Below, in pieces: positions 1-9,550 of a DNA stretch of 64,000 nt. The stretch spans positions 744,001 through 808,000 of the forward strand of contig NZ_CP080327.1 of NCBI RefSeq assembly GCF_019443285.1. The letters run 5' to 3'. Origin of the DNA: Aquisediminimonas profunda. Lineage in GTDB: Bacteria; Pseudomonadota; Alphaproteobacteria; Sphingomonadales; Sphingomonadaceae. The notes beneath the pieces are model-generated. The model was not told the DNA's origin, did no database searches, and worked only from the letters and a program-made list of their open reading frames with translations. Numbering within the stretch: the first letter of the stretch is position 1; every line of letters begins with the position of its first letter. Position numbers and translations under genes: made by a program.

Positions 1-103
1 TTCGCTTGAACAGGATGTAGCCCGCAGGATCGCTATCCCGGAAAAAGGCAACTTCATCTGGCGTAAGAGCAGGGCCGGACAGGCCGAAGATCGATGCAAG
101 CAT
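1..103 (-). CDS. nagZ: Beta-N-acetylhexosaminidase NagZ, N-terminal fragment (cut by window start)
   Basis: Only the first 34 residues are in the window, read leftwards from an ATG at 103. They contain GLSGPALTPDE followed by PAGYILFKR, which matches the conserved start of glycoside hydrolase family 3 NagZ (typically LSG..LT..E...F....P.G.ILF.RN). NagZ removes N-acetylglucosamine from muropeptides in cytoplasmic peptidoglycan recycling. The catalytic residues lie outside the window. The match is short, so this is a good but not certain call. Confidence 0.6.
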   Translation of the reverse strand, partial: MLASIFGLSGPALTPDEVAFFRDSDPAGYILFKR

Positions 104-418
104 GGCAGGTCAATAACCGCCTGCACCGCACTTGTGGAGCAGAAAGCGCAGCCGGATTCGAATCCTCGCGGGAACGGTCTTGCCGCTCCGCTCTTTCGCA
201 ATGGCGCGGCCGTTGATTACCGCTGTCTTCAAGACACTGATGCGGCAGATTGCCGAGGGCAATGGCGAAGGATTGACCATCGAGGACGGCCGCCAAACGC
301 TTGCATTCCGGCCAGACTCCGGCTAGGGGCGCGCACTTCCGCACGATTGCTATGCGATCCGCCTGGCTGAAAGGGCTGCCACGGGGGATGCGAATCGTCG
401 ATTTTTGAAAGGACGAAA
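104..418. other. Intergenic region upstream of rpmI, 315 bp, no confident gene
   Basis: This gap lies between divergent nagZ and rpmI and should hold promoters for both plus the leader of the ribosomal protein operon. It includes a perfect 12-bp palindrome at 154-165 (GGATTCGAATCC) and a 41-codon plus-strand ORF at 201-326. The infC gene that often precedes rpmI is absent here. I cannot place a convincing -35/-10 pair. Confidence 0.5.
201..326 (+). CDS. Possible short ORF or gene remnant upstream of rpmI
   Basis: A 41-codon ORF starts at ATG 201 and ends with TAG at 324-326. Its end reads LTIEDGRQTLAFRPDSG, which looks like the opening strand pattern of cyclopropane-fatty-acid-synthase-type proteins (a 'LT..D.DGR...F' segment), so it could be a decayed remnant. 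It could equally be chance in GC-rich DNA. There is no strong ribosome binding site. Function unknown and reality uncertain. Confidence 0.15.
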   Translation: MARPLITAVFKTLMRQIAEGNGEGLTIEDGRQTLAFRPDSG

Positions 419-622
419 ATGCCCAAACTGAAGACCAAGAGCGGGGTGAAGAAGCGCTTCACCGTGACCGCGACCGGCAAGCTGAAGCACGGCGTAGCCG
501 GCAAGCGTCACCGGCTCATCAGCCACAATGGCAAGTATATCCGCCAGAATCGCGGTACCTCTGTCCTGTCCGATGCCGATACGGCAACGGTCAAGGCATG
601 GGCGCCCTACGGCCTGAAATAA
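419..622 (+). CDS. rpmI: 50S ribosomal protein bL35
   Basis: A 67-residue basic protein beginning [14 protein letters not shown], the standard bL35 signature, and of the usual length. It is a structural protein of the large ribosomal subunit. A GAAAGGA ribosome binding site lies about 6 bp before the ATG. rplT follows after 12 bp, so the two are cotranscribed. In many bacteria this operon begins with infC and is autoregulated by L20; here infC is not adjacent, so the 5' leader would have to carry any such control. Confidence 0.97.
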   Translation: MPKLKTKSGVKKRFTVTATGKLKHGVAGKRHRLISHNGKYIRQNRGTSVLSDADTATVKAWAPYGLK

Positions 623-634
623 GGAGGCCGAACA

Positions 635-1000
635 ATGGCTCGCATCAAACGCGGCACGACAACCCGTGCCAAGCACAAGAATATTCTCGAGCAGGCCAAG
701 GGGTATCGCGGCCGGCGCAAGAACACGATTCGCGTCGCCCGCCAGGCCGTCGAAAAGGCCGGGCAATATGCCTATCGCGATCGCAAGGCCAAGAAGCGGA
801 CCTTCCGCGGCCTCTGGATCCAGCGCATCAATGCGGCTGTCCGTATGGAAGGCCTGACCTACAGCGAATTCATGCACGGGCTGAAGCTTGCCGGTGTCGA
901 ACTCGACCGCAAGGTCCTGGCCGATATCGCGATGCACGAAGGCGCGGTGTTTAGCACCATCATTGCGCAAGCGAAGGCAGCGCTGCCGCAGGCAGCTTAA
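635..1000 (+). CDS. rplT: 50S ribosomal protein bL20
   Basis: A 121-residue protein starting [15 protein letters not shown] with the [10 protein letters not shown] segment and later [21 protein letters not shown], all diagnostic of bL20. It binds 23S rRNA early in large-subunit assembly and in other bacteria represses its own operon. AAGGAGG precedes the ATG. It is the second gene of an operon with rpmI; pheS starts 78 bp downstream, after a hairpin. Confidence 0.97.
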   Translation: MARIKRGTTTRAKHKNILEQAKGYRGRRKNTIRVARQAVEKAGQYAYRDRKAKKRTFRGLWIQRINAAVRMEGLTYSEFMHGLKLAGVELDRKVLADIAMHEGAVFSTIIAQAKAALPQAA

Positions 1001-1021
1001 CCGCTTCCCTTTCGTAAATGC

Positions 1022-1062
1022 GCAAATGGGCGTGGGCGGCATTGCCGTTCGCGCCCATTTGC
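1022..1062 (+). terminator. Hairpin between rplT and pheS (possible attenuator or weak terminator)
   Basis: A perfect 11-bp inverted repeat pairs GCAAATGGGCG (1022-1032) with CGCCCATTTGC (1052-1062) across a 19-nt loop. No U-tract follows (next bases TTATTGGG), so it is not a classic intrinsic terminator. Its position between ribosomal genes and pheS, 16 bp before the pheS start, suggests a role in tuning pheST expression or protecting the upstream mRNA end. Confidence 0.45.
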
Positions 1063-1078
1063 TTATTGGGCGAACACG

Positions 1079-2161
1079 ATGACTGATCTGGCAAAACTCG
1101 AATCCGAAACGCTTGCTGCCATTGCAGCAGCCGATACACTTGATGCGCTTGAGACGGTGCGCATTGCGGCGCTCGGCAAGCAGGGCAGCGTTTCTGCACT
1201 CCTCAAGACGCTTGGCGCCATGTCTCCCGAAGAGAGGCAGCAGAAGGGCCCGCTGATCAATGGCCTGCGGGAATCCGTTTCGGGTGCAATTGCATCGCGC
1301 AAGGCCGGGCTTGAATCCGCACTGCTGAACGAGCGCCTCGCCGCCGAGCGCATCGACATGAGCCTGCCGGCACCTGAGGCTCCGCAGGGTTCAGTGCATC
1401 CTGTCTCCCAGGTCATGGACGAACTGGCCGAAGTTTTTGCGGATATGGGCTTTGCCGTGGCAACGGGCCCCGAGATCGAGGACGACTGGCACAATTTTAC
1501 GGCCCTGAATATTCCGGAAACCCATCCCGCGCGGGCAATGCACGACACGTTCTATTTTCCCGACCAGATGGCTGTGGATGGCAAGAAAATGCTGCTGCGG
1601 ACGCACACATCGCCTGTCCAGATCCGCACGATGATGACGCAGGCTCCGCCGATTCGGATCATTGCACCCGGTCGTGTCTACCGATCCGATTCGGATGCCA
1701 CGCACACGCCGATGTTCCACCAGATCGAAGGATTGGTCATCGACAGGGGCATCCATCTCGGCCATCTCAAATGGACGCTGGAGACGTTCCTCAAGGGCTT
1801 TTTCGAGCGAGACGATGTCGTGCTGCGGCTTCGACCAAGCTATTTTCCGTTTACCGAACCGTCAGTCGAAGTCGACGTCGGCTATTCCGAGGTGGATGGC
1901 AAACGCGTGATCGGCGGGAGCGAGAAGTGGATGGAAGTGCTGGGTTCGGGCATGGTTCACCCGCGCGTCATCGCAAATTGCGGACTTGATCCGGACATCT
2001 ATCAGGGCTTTGCCTTTGGCACAGGCGTCGATCGTCTCGCGATGCTCAAATACGGCATGGACGATTTGCGGGCCTTCTTCGACGGCGATCTGCGCTGGTT
2101 GAGGCACTATGGCTTTTCCGCCCTCGACGTGCCCACTTTGAGTGGAGGGGTCGGCGCATGA
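1079..2161 (+). CDS. pheS: Phenylalanine--tRNA ligase alpha subunit
   Basis: A 360-residue class II aminoacyl-tRNA synthetase subunit that forms an alpha2-beta2 enzyme with PheT and charges tRNA-Phe. The N-terminal ~85 residues form the coiled-coil tRNA-binding arm. Motif 2 is seen in [19 protein letters not shown] and motif 3 in [16 protein letters not shown]. The length is normal. The stop codon overlaps the pheT start (ATGA at 2158-2161), so the subunits are translationally coupled. Confidence 0.97.
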   Translation: MTDLAKLESETLAAIAAADTLDALETVRIAALGKQGSVSALLKTLGAMSPEERQQKGPLINGLRESVSGAIASRKAGLESALLNERLAAERIDMSLPAPEAPQGSVHPVSQVMDELAEVFADMGFAVATGPEIEDDWHNFTALNIPETHPARAMHDTFYFPDQMAVDGKKMLLRTHTSPVQIRTMMTQAPPIRIIAPGRVYRSDSDATHTPMFHQIEGLVIDRGIHLGHLKWTLETFLKGFFERDDVVLRLRPSYFPFTEPSVEVDVGYSEVDGKRVIGGSEKWMEVLGSGMVHPRVIANCGLDPDIYQGFAFGTGVDRLAMLKYGMDDLRAFFDGDLRWLRHYGFSALDVPTLSGGVGA

Positions 2162-4551
2162 AATTCTCGCTGAGCTGGCTCAAGGAGCATCTCGAAACGA
2201 GCGCCACCATTCAGGACGTAGCCGACGCGTGCAATCGGATCGGTCTCGAGGTGGAAGCCATCGAAAACCCGGCGGAACGGCTGCGCGGTTTTACCGTCGC
2301 GAAAGTCCTGACTGCAGACCGCCACCCCCAAGCTGACAAGCTGCAGGTGCTCACTGTCGATGCAGGCCAGGGGCCGGTGCAGGTCGTCTGCGGCGCCCCC
2401 AATGCGCGGGCCGGTTTGATCGGCGTGTTCGGCCTTGAAGGCGCGGTTGTGCCGGCAAATGGCATGACGCTGAAGAAGGCAGCGATCAGGGGCGTCGAAT
2501 CGAACGGCATGATGTGTTCAAGCCGCGAACTCGAATTGGGCGATGATCATGACGGGATTATCGAACTTCCGGCAGATGCGCCCGTCGGCACTGCGTTCAG
2601 CGACTATGCTGACCTGAATGACCCTGTGCTTGATGTCGCCATCACACCAAACCGGCAGGACTGCATGGGCGTGCGCGGTATTGCGCGCGACCTCGCAGCG
2701 GCTGGACTGGGGACGCTCAAGCCGCTGGCGACGGTCTACAGATTGCCCGCACAGGCACAGGCGGGCAATGGCCCCGGGCCTGATGTCGGCACTGACGATC
2801 CCGAAGGCTGTCCTGCCTTCTACGGAATCGAAGTCCGCGGCGTGAAGAATGGCACGTCGCCCGACTGGATGATCCGGCACCTCAAGGCGGCTGGGCAAAA
2901 GCCTATTTCGACGCTGGTCGATATCACCAATTTCGTGATGCTTGACCTTGGCCGGCCGCTCCATGTCTATGACAAGGCGAAGCTGCAAGGCGGTCTCAGG
3001 GCGCGACTGGCGAAGCCGGGCGAACAGGTCATGGCGCTCAATGGCAAGACCTACACGCTGTCCGGGTCGATGACTGTCATCGCTGACGACGTGCAGGTCC
3101 ACGATATCGGCGGTATCATGGGCGGCGAGGATTCAGGGGTGAGCGATGACACGACTGATGTCATCATCGAATGCGCCTATTTCACACCCGAGCATATCGC
3201 GCGAACCGGACAAGCTCTGGGACTGACCAGTGATGCAAGACAGCGCTTCGAACGCGGCGTCGATCCTGCATTTCTCGACGACGGTATCGACATTGCGACC
3301 TGGCTCGTGACCGAGCATTGCGGCGGCACTCCGAGCGGCGTGACACGTGCGGGCACGCCGCCCGCCGCGGAGCGAACCATAGCCTATGACCCGGAGCATT
3401 GTGCGCGTCTGGGAGGGATCAGCGTGCCTGCCGGTCGCCAGCAGCAGATTCTCGAATCGCTCGGCTTTTCTGTAGCGGATGACTGGGTAGTCGGCATTCC
3501 CACATGGCGGCGCGACATTGATGGCGGGGCGGATTTGGTCGAAGAAGTCGTCCGGATGGTCGGGCTCGACAACGTGCCTTCGACGCCACTGCCGCGTGCC
3601 GATGGCGTTGCAAAGCCGACTGCAACCCCCGCGCAGAAGATTGAGCGCAAAGTCAGGCGGACGGCGGCGGCGCGCGGGCTGAACGAAGCAATCACCTGGT
3701 CCTTCCTTTCGGAAAAGGAAGCGGCAATCCTCGGCGGGGGACTCTGGAGCCTCGAAAACCCGATCAGCGAAGACATGAAGGTGATGCGCCCCTCAATGCT
3801 TCCGGGGCTTCTGTCTGCTGCGCAGCGCAACATGAATCGCGGCGCAACAACCGTGCGCCTGTTCGAGGTTGGCCGCCGCTACCTGGCAGACGCCGAACGG
3901 CCAACAGTCGGCCTCGTTCTGGCAGGCGACAAGATCCCGCGTGGCTGGGCAAGCGGCAAGGCTCAGAAGTTCGACGCCTTCGATGCGAAGGCGGAGGCTC
4001 TGGCGCTGCTCGAAGCAGCAGGCGCGCAGGTTTCAAACCTGCAGGTGATGGGCGAGGCGGGCGATCATTATCACCCTGGCCAGTCGGGCACGCTGCGGCT
4101 CGGGCCCAAGACAATCCTTGCAAGTTTCGGCAGCCTTCATCCCGACACGGCCCGGGCGTTCGATCTCGACGGCCCTGTCATGGTTGCCGAAGTCTTTCTC
4201 GACGCGATTCCGGCAAAACGGGCTTCCAAGGATGGCAATGCCTTCATGCGCACGGATTATACACCGCCCGCGCTGCAGGCAGTGACCCGTGATTTTGCCT
4301 TTCTTGTTCCAGCTGACTTGCCCTCGGACACGCTCGTCCGTGCGGTGAGGGGAGCAGACAAGGCCCACATCACAGCCGTGCGCCTCTTTGATCGCTTCGC
4401 GGGGCAAGGCGTTCCAGATGGGCAGGTTTCGCTTGCGATCGAGGTCACATTGCAGCCGCAGGACAAGAGCTTCGCGGAGCCCGACCTGACGGCAATCAGC
4501 GATGCCGTAGTGGCAGCAGCCGCAAAACTGGGGGCTGTGCTGCGCGGCTAA
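2158..4551 (+). CDS. pheT: Phenylalanine--tRNA ligase beta subunit
   Basis: A 797-residue beta subunit of bacterial PheRS. It starts [13 protein letters not shown], the usual opening, then has the EMAP-type tRNA-binding domain (about residues 40-150, [10 protein letters not shown]), the B3/B4 editing domain with [14 protein letters not shown] and GGIMGG, the B5 domain and a C-terminal ferredoxin-fold anticodon-binding domain (from about 705). It partners PheS and removes mischarged tyrosine. It overlaps pheS by 4 bp; its end overlaps convergent metW by 4 bp. Confidence 0.97.
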   Translation: MKFSLSWLKEHLETSATIQDVADACNRIGLEVEAIENPAERLRGFTVAKVLTADRHPQADKLQVLTVDAGQGPVQVVCGAPNARAGLIGVFGLEGAVVPANGMTLKKAAIRGVESNGMMCSSRELELGDDHDGIIELPADAPVGTAFSDYADLNDPVLDVAITPNRQDCMGVRGIARDLAAAGLGTLKPLATVYRLPAQAQAGNGPGPDVGTDDPEGCPAFYGIEVRGVKNGTSPDWMIRHLKAAGQKPISTLVDITNFVMLDLGRPLHVYDKAKLQGGLRARLAKPGEQVMALNGKTYTLSGSMTVIADDVQVHDIGGIMGGEDSGVSDDTTDVIIECAYFTPEHIARTGQALGLTSDARQRFERGVDPAFLDDGIDIATWLVTEHCGGTPSGVTRAGTPPAAERTIAYDPEHCARLGGISVPAGRQQQILESLGFSVADDWVVGIPTWRRDIDGGADLVEEVVRMVGLDNVPSTPLPRADGVAKPTATPAQKIERKVRRTAAARGLNEAITWSFLSEKEAAILGGGLWSLENPISEDMKVMRPSMLPGLLSAAQRNMNRGATTVRLFEVGRRYLADAERPTVGLVLAGDKIPRGWASGKAQKFDAFDAKAEALALLEAAGAQVSNLQVMGEAGDHYHPGQSGTLRLGPKTILASFGSLHPDTARAFDLDGPVMVAEVFLDAIPAKRASKDGNAFMRTDYTPPALQAVTRDFAFLVPADLPSDTLVRAVRGADKAHITAVRLFDRFAGQGVPDGQVSLAIEVTLQPQDKSFAEPDLTAISDAVVAAAAKLGAVLRG

Positions 4552-5138
4552 CGCGCCAGAAGGAACACGGCGTGCTCGGCGCGGAAATTTGCCGCTGCAT
4601 CGCTCGTCAGCCGATCTCCACTCAGGAACCAGGCGCCTTCGACGCGGATGCCGCGCTCGTCCACCAGGGCACGAAAATCGTCGATCGTGACGTGATGAAT
4701 GTTGGGCGTTTCATACCATGCGACCGGCAAGAGTCGCGTCACCGGCATCCGCCCGCCCCAGAGAAGCGAGAGCCGAACCCGCCAGTGCGCGAAATTGGGG
4801 AAAGACACAAAGGCATGTTTCCCGATCCGCAAGAGCTGTTCGAGCACCAGGTCGGGCCGCATCGTTGTCTGCAAGGTCTGGCTGAGGATTGCATAGTCGA
4901 ACGCGGCATCCGGATAATCCGCAAGATCGGTGTCTGCATTACCCTGAATCACGGAAAGCCCCCGCGCGACACATTCGGTCACATTGCCGCGATCCAGTTC
5001 CATGCCCCGTGCATCAACCTGCTTGCCGTCGCGCAGGGCCGCCATCAGCGCGCCATCGCCGCATCCAACATCAAGCACGCGACTGCCGGGGGCCACTTCG
5101 CGCGCGATGATAGCCAGATCGGGGCGAAGCGCGCTCAC
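4548..5138 (-). CDS. metW: Methionine biosynthesis protein MetW
   Basis: A 196-residue protein with the SAM-binding motif [11 protein letters not shown] near residue 21 and [23 protein letters not shown]-like segments ([22 protein letters not shown]) that mark the MetW family. In alphaproteobacteria MetW works with MetX in homoserine activation for methionine synthesis; its exact biochemical role is less clear than that of MetX. It starts inside the metX stop codon (4-bp overlap), so the two form one minus-strand operon. Confidence 0.93.
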   Translation of the reverse strand: MSALRPDLAIIAREVAPGSRVLDVGCGDGALMAALRDGKQVDARGMELDRGNVTECVARGLSVIQGNADTDLADYPDAAFDYAILSQTLQTTMRPDLVLEQLLRIGKHAFVSFPNFAHWRVRLSLLWGGRMPVTRLLPVAWYETPNIHHVTIDDFRALVDERGIRVEGAWFLSGDRLTSDAAANFRAEHAVFLLAR

Positions 5139-6247
5139 AGGCCGCCTGCTTTCAGGAAGCCGTTGATCACACGGTCGAGCTCCGGGAGTTCCAGGAAAAA
5201 GCTGTCATGTCCAAAGGGAGACGACAGTTCGACAAAGCTGACAGGCGCGCCCGACGCATTGAGAGCATGCACGATGTTGCGCGATTCGCTTGTCGGATAA
5301 AGCCAGTCACTGTCGAAGCTGATGACACAGAAACGGGAGCCACAACCCCGGAAGGCATTTGCAAGATGGCCGCCATGTTCTTCGGCAAGATCGAAATAGT
5401 CCGTCGCCCGCGTAATATAGAGATAGGAGTTCGCATCAAACCGATCGGTGAAGCTAAGCCCCTGGTGCCGCAAATAGCTTTCAACCTGGAAATCCGCGTC
5501 GAATCCGAACGTCTTGACGTCACGATTCTGGAGCCTCCGACCGAACTTTTCAGTCAGGCCCTGCTCAGAAAGATAAGTGATGTGCGCGGCCATCCGTGCA
5601 ACAGCGAGGCCGTTGTCGGGCGATTTTCCATCGGCATAGTAATTGCCATCTCGCCAGTTCGGATCGGCCATGATCGCCTGTCGGCCCACCTCGTGAAAGG
5701 CAATGTTCTGCGCAGAGTGACGCGCAGTTGAGGCAATGACGATGGCCGAGGCTACGCGTGCAGGAAAGTTTGCCGCCCAGGCAAGCGCCTGCATGCCGCC
5801 CATCGACCCGCCAATGACCGAATAAAGCTGACTGATTCCCAAATGATCAAGCAGAAGTGCCTGCGCACGAACCATGTCGCTGATCGTGATCACAGGAAAG
5901 TTCATGCCATAGGGCTTGCCGTCGGGGGCGATACTTTGCGGGCCCGACGATCCCATGCATCCCCCAATCACATTCGAACTGACAACACAGAATCGATCCG
6001 TGTCGATCGGCTTGCCCGCGCCCACCATGCGCGTCCACCAACCGGGTTTACCGGTGATCGAATGATTGCTGGCGACATGCTGGTCCCCGGTCAGCGCATG
6101 ACAGATCAGGATCGCATTGGACCTGTCAGCGTTCAGGGTCCCATATGTCTCATAGGCAATCTCGACCGGCGCCAGCACACTGCCGCCATCAAGCTTCAGG
6201 GGCCCGGGCACTTCAGCGTGACGGTTGAGACCAAAGAGTTCTGACAT
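5135..6247 (-). CDS. metX: Homoserine O-acetyltransferase
   Basis: A 370-residue alpha/beta hydrolase-fold acyltransferase. It transfers an acyl group (acetyl, or possibly succinyl; the family is mixed in proteobacteria) to homoserine in methionine synthesis. The nucleophile elbow GGSMGGMQ places Ser at about 148, the acid lies in FDSDWLYPT and the histidine in PFGHDSFF. I chose the ATG at 6247, one codon inside an in-frame GTG. Coupled to metW. Divergent from hisC across about 70 bp. Confidence 0.93.
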   Translation of the reverse strand: MSELFGLNRHAEVPGPLKLDGGSVLAPVEIAYETYGTLNADRSNAILICHALTGDQHVASNHSITGKPGWWTRMVGAGKPIDTDRFCVVSSNVIGGCMGSSGPQSIAPDGKPYGMNFPVITISDMVRAQALLLDHLGISQLYSVIGGSMGGMQALAWAANFPARVASAIVIASTARHSAQNIAFHEVGRQAIMADPNWRDGNYYADGKSPDNGLAVARMAAHITYLSEQGLTEKFGRRLQNRDVKTFGFDADFQVESYLRHQGLSFTDRFDANSYLYITRATDYFDLAEEHGGHLANAFRGCGSRFCVISFDSDWLYPTSESRNIVHALNASGAPVSFVELSSPFGHDSFFLELPELDRVINGFLKAGGL

Positions 6248-6316
6248 CACGGCGGGGCTAGGGCGCTCAACCCCGCCTTGTCAATGAAGCCAACCATCCC
6301 TAGAGCCCCGCGCATC

Positions 6317-7417
6317 ATGACAGGACCATCTCCAAAAGACTGGATCAACGCGATCCACCCCTATGTGCCGGGCAAATCGGCGACCGGCAGCGGCGCCCGT
6401 GCAGCCAAACTTTCGTCCAACGAAAATCCGTTGGGGACAAGCGAGAAAGCGCGTGCGGCTTTTGCGGCGCAAGCGGCCGGTCTTGAACGCTACCCCGATG
6501 GCGGCGCGACTGCATTACGCGAAGCCATAGCGAAGCGCCATGGCCTGGATCCGGCTCGCATAATTTATGGAACGGGTTCGGATGAAGTGCTGCACCAGGC
6601 CGCAGGTGCCTTTTCCGGCCCGGGTGATGAGGTCATCTATGTCCGTTATGGTTTTGCGGTCTATGACATCGCAATCCGGCGGGTCGGCGCAACGCCGGTC
6701 ATTGTGCCCGACAAGGATTATGCGACCGATGTTGACGCGGTCCTTGCCGCCGTGACCGATCGGACGCGGATTGTTTTCATTGCCAACCCTAACAATCCGA
6801 CAAGCACGTTTACGCCGCGCGACGAGATTGCGCGCCTGCACGCCGGGCTGCCGGAGCATGTTCTCCTCGTGCTCGATCAGGCTTATGCCGAATATCTCGA
6901 GGCGGATGAGGATGATGGCGGACTGGCGCTTGCCATGTCAGCCCCGAACGTGCTGGTGACACGGACGTTTTCCAAGATTTTCGGCTTGGCGGCAGAGCGG
7001 ATCGGTTGGGGCTATGCCGCGGCTCCGATCATTGACGCGATGCACCGGATCCGGCTCCCGTTCAACGTGACGATTGCCGGGCAGCACGCAGCGATCGCAG
7101 CGCTCGGCGACGAAGACTTTGTCAACAGAAGCCGGGCGCATAATGCGAAATGGCGTGCATGGCTAACGGCTGAAATCGACAAGATGGGCAATGCCGGGCT
7201 TCGGGCGATCAAGAGCAAGGCCAATTTCCTGCTTGTTCTTTTCAACGGCACCATAACGGCGGAACAGGCTTACAACGAATTGATGGCGCGCGGCTATATT
7301 GTCCGCTGGCTGCCCGGGCAGGGGCTGGCCAACGGGCTCAGGATCTCAATTGGTACCGAAGAAGAAACGCGGGGATTCGCTGCTGCGCTGCGGGACATTG
7401 TCGGGGAAGCGGCCTGA
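6317..7417 (+). CDS. hisC: Histidinol-phosphate aminotransferase
   Basis: A PLP enzyme of fold type I, about 366 residues, acting in histidine synthesis and often also on phenylpyruvate/hydroxyphenylpyruvate. It has KLSSNENPLG near the start, NPNNPTS, DQAYAEY, and the PLP lysine in TRTFSKIFGLAAERIGW. I chose ATG 6317, giving MTGPSPKDWINAIHPYVPGK, as in relatives; in-frame ATG 6284 and TTG 6278 lie upstream. Its stop overlaps the tyrC start by one base (TGATG), which suggests a shared role in aromatic amino acid supply. Confidence 0.93.
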   Translation: MTGPSPKDWINAIHPYVPGKSATGSGARAAKLSSNENPLGTSEKARAAFAAQAAGLERYPDGGATALREAIAKRHGLDPARIIYGTGSDEVLHQAAGAFSGPGDEVIYVRYGFAVYDIAIRRVGATPVIVPDKDYATDVDAVLAAVTDRTRIVFIANPNNPTSTFTPRDEIARLHAGLPEHVLLVLDQAYAEYLEADEDDGGLALAMSAPNVLVTRTFSKIFGLAAERIGWGYAAAPIIDAMHRIRLPFNVTIAGQHAAIAALGDEDFVNRSRAHNAKWRAWLTAEIDKMGNAGLRAIKSKANFLLVLFNGTITAEQAYNELMARGYIVRWLPGQGLANGLRISIGTEEETRGFAAALRDIVGEAA

Positions 7418-8325
7418 TGCTGCCGTTTGCGCGGGTCTCGATCATCGGCCTTGGCCTGATTGGATCGTCCATCGCCCGAGCGGTGCGCGCACACATGCCC
7501 AGCGTTGTTCTCACAGGTCATGACGTCAGTGCCGAAGTTCGGGAAACCGTGCGTGCCATGAATCTGCTTGATGATGTGACGGACACACCCGGAGCCGCGG
7601 TCACCGACGCCGAACTTGTGATCCTGTGCGTTCCGGTCGGAACGATGGGCGATCTCGCGGCCGCTCTTGCCTATGACTTGCCAGCCGAGGCGATTGTTAC
7701 CGATGTCGGTTCTTCAAAAGCCAGCGTGGCAGCAGCGCTCGCTCAGGCTCTCCCTGATCACGTCATCATTCCCGCCCACCCAGTGGCCGGTACTGAGCGC
7801 AGCGGTCCTGAAGCCGGCTTTGCAGGGCTTTTCCATAATCGCTGGTGCATCCTCACTCCCCCGGACGGGTGCGATCCGGCGAAGGTCGGCCAGCTTCAGG
7901 CCTTTTGGGAGCGGCTTGGCGCCAATGTGGAAATCATGGCCGCCGAGCATCACGACCTCGTTCTCGCCATTACAAGCCATTTGCCACATCTGATCGCCTA
8001 CACCATCGTCGGCACGGCCTCTGATCTGGAAGAAGTGACCCGGTCGGAAGTGATCAAATATTCAGCAGGCGGCTTTCGCGACTTCACCCGCATTGCCGCA
8101 TCGGATCCCACGATGTGGCGCGACGTTTTCCTGTCAAACAAGGACGCCGTTCTTGAAATGCTCCAGCGCTTTTCAGAAGATTTGACGGCTTTGCAGCGCG
8201 CCATCCGTTGGGGCGATGGCGATGCCCTGTTCGATCTGTTCAGTCGGACGCGAACAGTCCGACGGTCGATTATCGAGCAGGGGCAGGACGATGACCGCCC
8301 CGATTTCGGCCGCGCCGACCATTGA
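7417..8325 (+). CDS. tyrC: Prephenate/arogenate dehydrogenase family protein
   Basis: A 302-residue NAD(P)-dependent dehydrogenase of tyrosine synthesis. The Rossmann motif is VSIIGLGLIGSSIAR at residues 7-21. HPVAGTERSGPEAGFAGLF and the conserved ITSHLPHLIAY segment are typical of the TyrA/TyrC family. No chorismate mutase or ACT domain is attached. It probably accepts prephenate, arogenate or both. It is coupled to hisC by a TGATG overlap and ends 10 bp from convergent plsC. Confidence 0.9.
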   Translation: MLPFARVSIIGLGLIGSSIARAVRAHMPSVVLTGHDVSAEVRETVRAMNLLDDVTDTPGAAVTDAELVILCVPVGTMGDLAAALAYDLPAEAIVTDVGSSKASVAAALAQALPDHVIIPAHPVAGTERSGPEAGFAGLFHNRWCILTPPDGCDPAKVGQLQAFWERLGANVEIMAAEHHDLVLAITSHLPHLIAYTIVGTASDLEEVTRSEVIKYSAGGFRDFTRIAASDPTMWRDVFLSNKDAVLEMLQRFSEDLTALQRAIRWGDGDALFDLFSRTRTVRRSIIEQGQDDDRPDFGRADH

Positions 8326-8335
8326 TGGCCAATTA

Positions 8336-9016
8336 TTAGTTCAGTGCATTGATGGCCTGATACACCCGCGCTTCCGCTTCTTCCCTCGGCAATCCGGGCG
8401 GGATTGTCTCCCCTACCTTGAACGTCACGATCCCGGGTCGTTTCACGAAACCCTTCGGCCAGATCTTCCCCGAATCGAGAGCGATCGGCACCACGGGCAA
8501 GCCCAGCACCTTGTAAAGGCCAGCAAAGCCGGCACGAAGTTCAGGCTTTTCACCATGCGGAACACGCGTACCTTCGGGAAAGAGGACAACAGGGCGATTG
8601 CTGGCCTTGGCAATCTTGGCCGCAGCAATCATGTGCCGCATGGCGGCAGCTCCTGCTTCCCGATCGACCGGGATAACGCCCATTCGACGCGCGACGTAAC
8701 CCCAGCCGAACAGGTCTGCCAATTCCTTCTTCATCACCACGACCGGCCGATGAAAAACAACAAGTGTTTCGATCGTTTCATACATGGCTTCGTGCTTGAT
8801 CGCATAGAGCACGCCATGCTTTGGCAGGTCTCCGATCACCTGCGTGCGAATGCCCAGAATCCAGCGTGCGCACCAGCGGTGCCAGATCGCCCAACGCCGC
8901 GAACTGGCAATGATGGCCTCCTGCCCGAATGGAATCGCTGCAAGGGCAGCCAGCACCATTACAACGCTGCCGGGATAGAAGATCAAGACAAACAGGATCG
9001 AACGCAGAAGAGCCAC
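8336..9016 (-). CDS. plsC: 1-acyl-sn-glycerol-3-phosphate acyltransferase
   Basis: A 226-residue membrane acyltransferase that makes phosphatidic acid from lysophosphatidic acid. It has an N-terminal membrane segment (residues 5-30), the catalytic HX4E motif HEAMYE at about 75-80, and the substrate motif FPEGTRVPHGE. It is the last gene of a minus-strand run ftsE-ftsX-ydcF-plsC, with a gap of only 3 bp from ydcF, so it is likely transcribed with the division genes. Confidence 0.9.
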   Translation of the reverse strand: MALLRSILFVLIFYPGSVVMVLAALAAIPFGQEAIIASSRRWAIWHRWCARWILGIRTQVIGDLPKHGVLYAIKHEAMYETIETLVVFHRPVVVMKKELADLFGWGYVARRMGVIPVDREAGAAAMRHMIAAAKIAKASNRPVVLFPEGTRVPHGEKPELRAGFAGLYKVLGLPVVPIALDSGKIWPKGFVKRPGIVTFKVGETIPPGLPREEAEARVYQAINALN

Positions 9017-9019
9017 GAG

Positions 9020-9550
9020 TCAGACGCCTGCCAGGGCAGAAACCCGACGAAGGAGGTATTTGTTATATTCGGCAAAGAGCGTGACGAAACCGGGTGCGCT
9101 GTCCACCGCATCGGGAATGACCCGGACGTCTTGCCCGACTGCTCGTTCGAGTTCGAACTGCGCGCGCGGCATATGCCAGTCTGTTGTCACCAAACGAACT
9201 GATCGGAAGTTCCTGTGGCGGAGCCACCGAGCCGCTTCTGCCGCATTGGAGCGAGTATCGATTGCATCCTTGCCCAGATCAACACAGCAGGCAAAAAGCT
9301 TGGGCGGCGCTTTCTGGAGCTGCGCAAGTTCGTCCAGCCGAACCGCCGGATCAACTCCAGAGACAAGCATGCGGCGAGCATGACCAAGCGCCAGATGATC
9401 CAGTCCGCGCTGGATACGACCTGCACCCCCGGTCAGAACGACGATCGCATCGGTGCGCGTGTCATCAGCCGCTCTTGGCAGGCTGACGACGAACCAGGCC
9501 CAGCCGAGCAACCAAACCGTCACGATCAGGGAGAGAATGCGGCGAATCAC
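9020..9550 (-). CDS. YdcF/SanA family (DUF218) membrane protein
   Basis: A 176-residue protein with one N-terminal membrane helix (ILSLIVTVWLLGWAWFVVSL) and the DUF218 pattern: DAIVVLTGGAGRIQ, a DTRSNAAEAA helix and VRLVTTDWHMPRAQ. The family is linked to envelope integrity and cell-wall processes, but the reaction is unknown. I placed the start at GTG 9550, which overlaps the ftsX stop as GTGA; a longer reading frame upstream lies inside ftsX and is unlikely. Confidence 0.85.
   Translation of the reverse strand: MIRRILSLIVTVWLLGWAWFVVSLPRAADDTRTDAIVVLTGGAGRIQRGLDHLALGHARRMLVSGVDPAVRLDELAQLQKAPPKLFACCVDLGKDAIDTRSNAAEAARWLRHRNFRSVRLVTTDWHMPRAQFELERAVGQDVRVIPDAVDSAPGFVTLFAEYNKYLLRRVSALAGV

Noticed and set aside
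154-165. GGATTCGAATCC as a tRNA T-loop, suggesting a tRNA fragment
   Set aside because: The flanking bases do not pair as a T-stem and no D-arm, anticodon arm or acceptor partner lies at the right distance; it is only a palindrome.
1079-2161. A pheM-type leader peptide upstream of pheS
   Set aside because: No short Phe-rich ORF was found in the 78-bp rplT-pheS gap.
4572-5300. 242-residue plus-strand ORF in the metW-metX region
   Set aside because: Runs opposite metW and metX, both with clear family motifs; a shadow frame.
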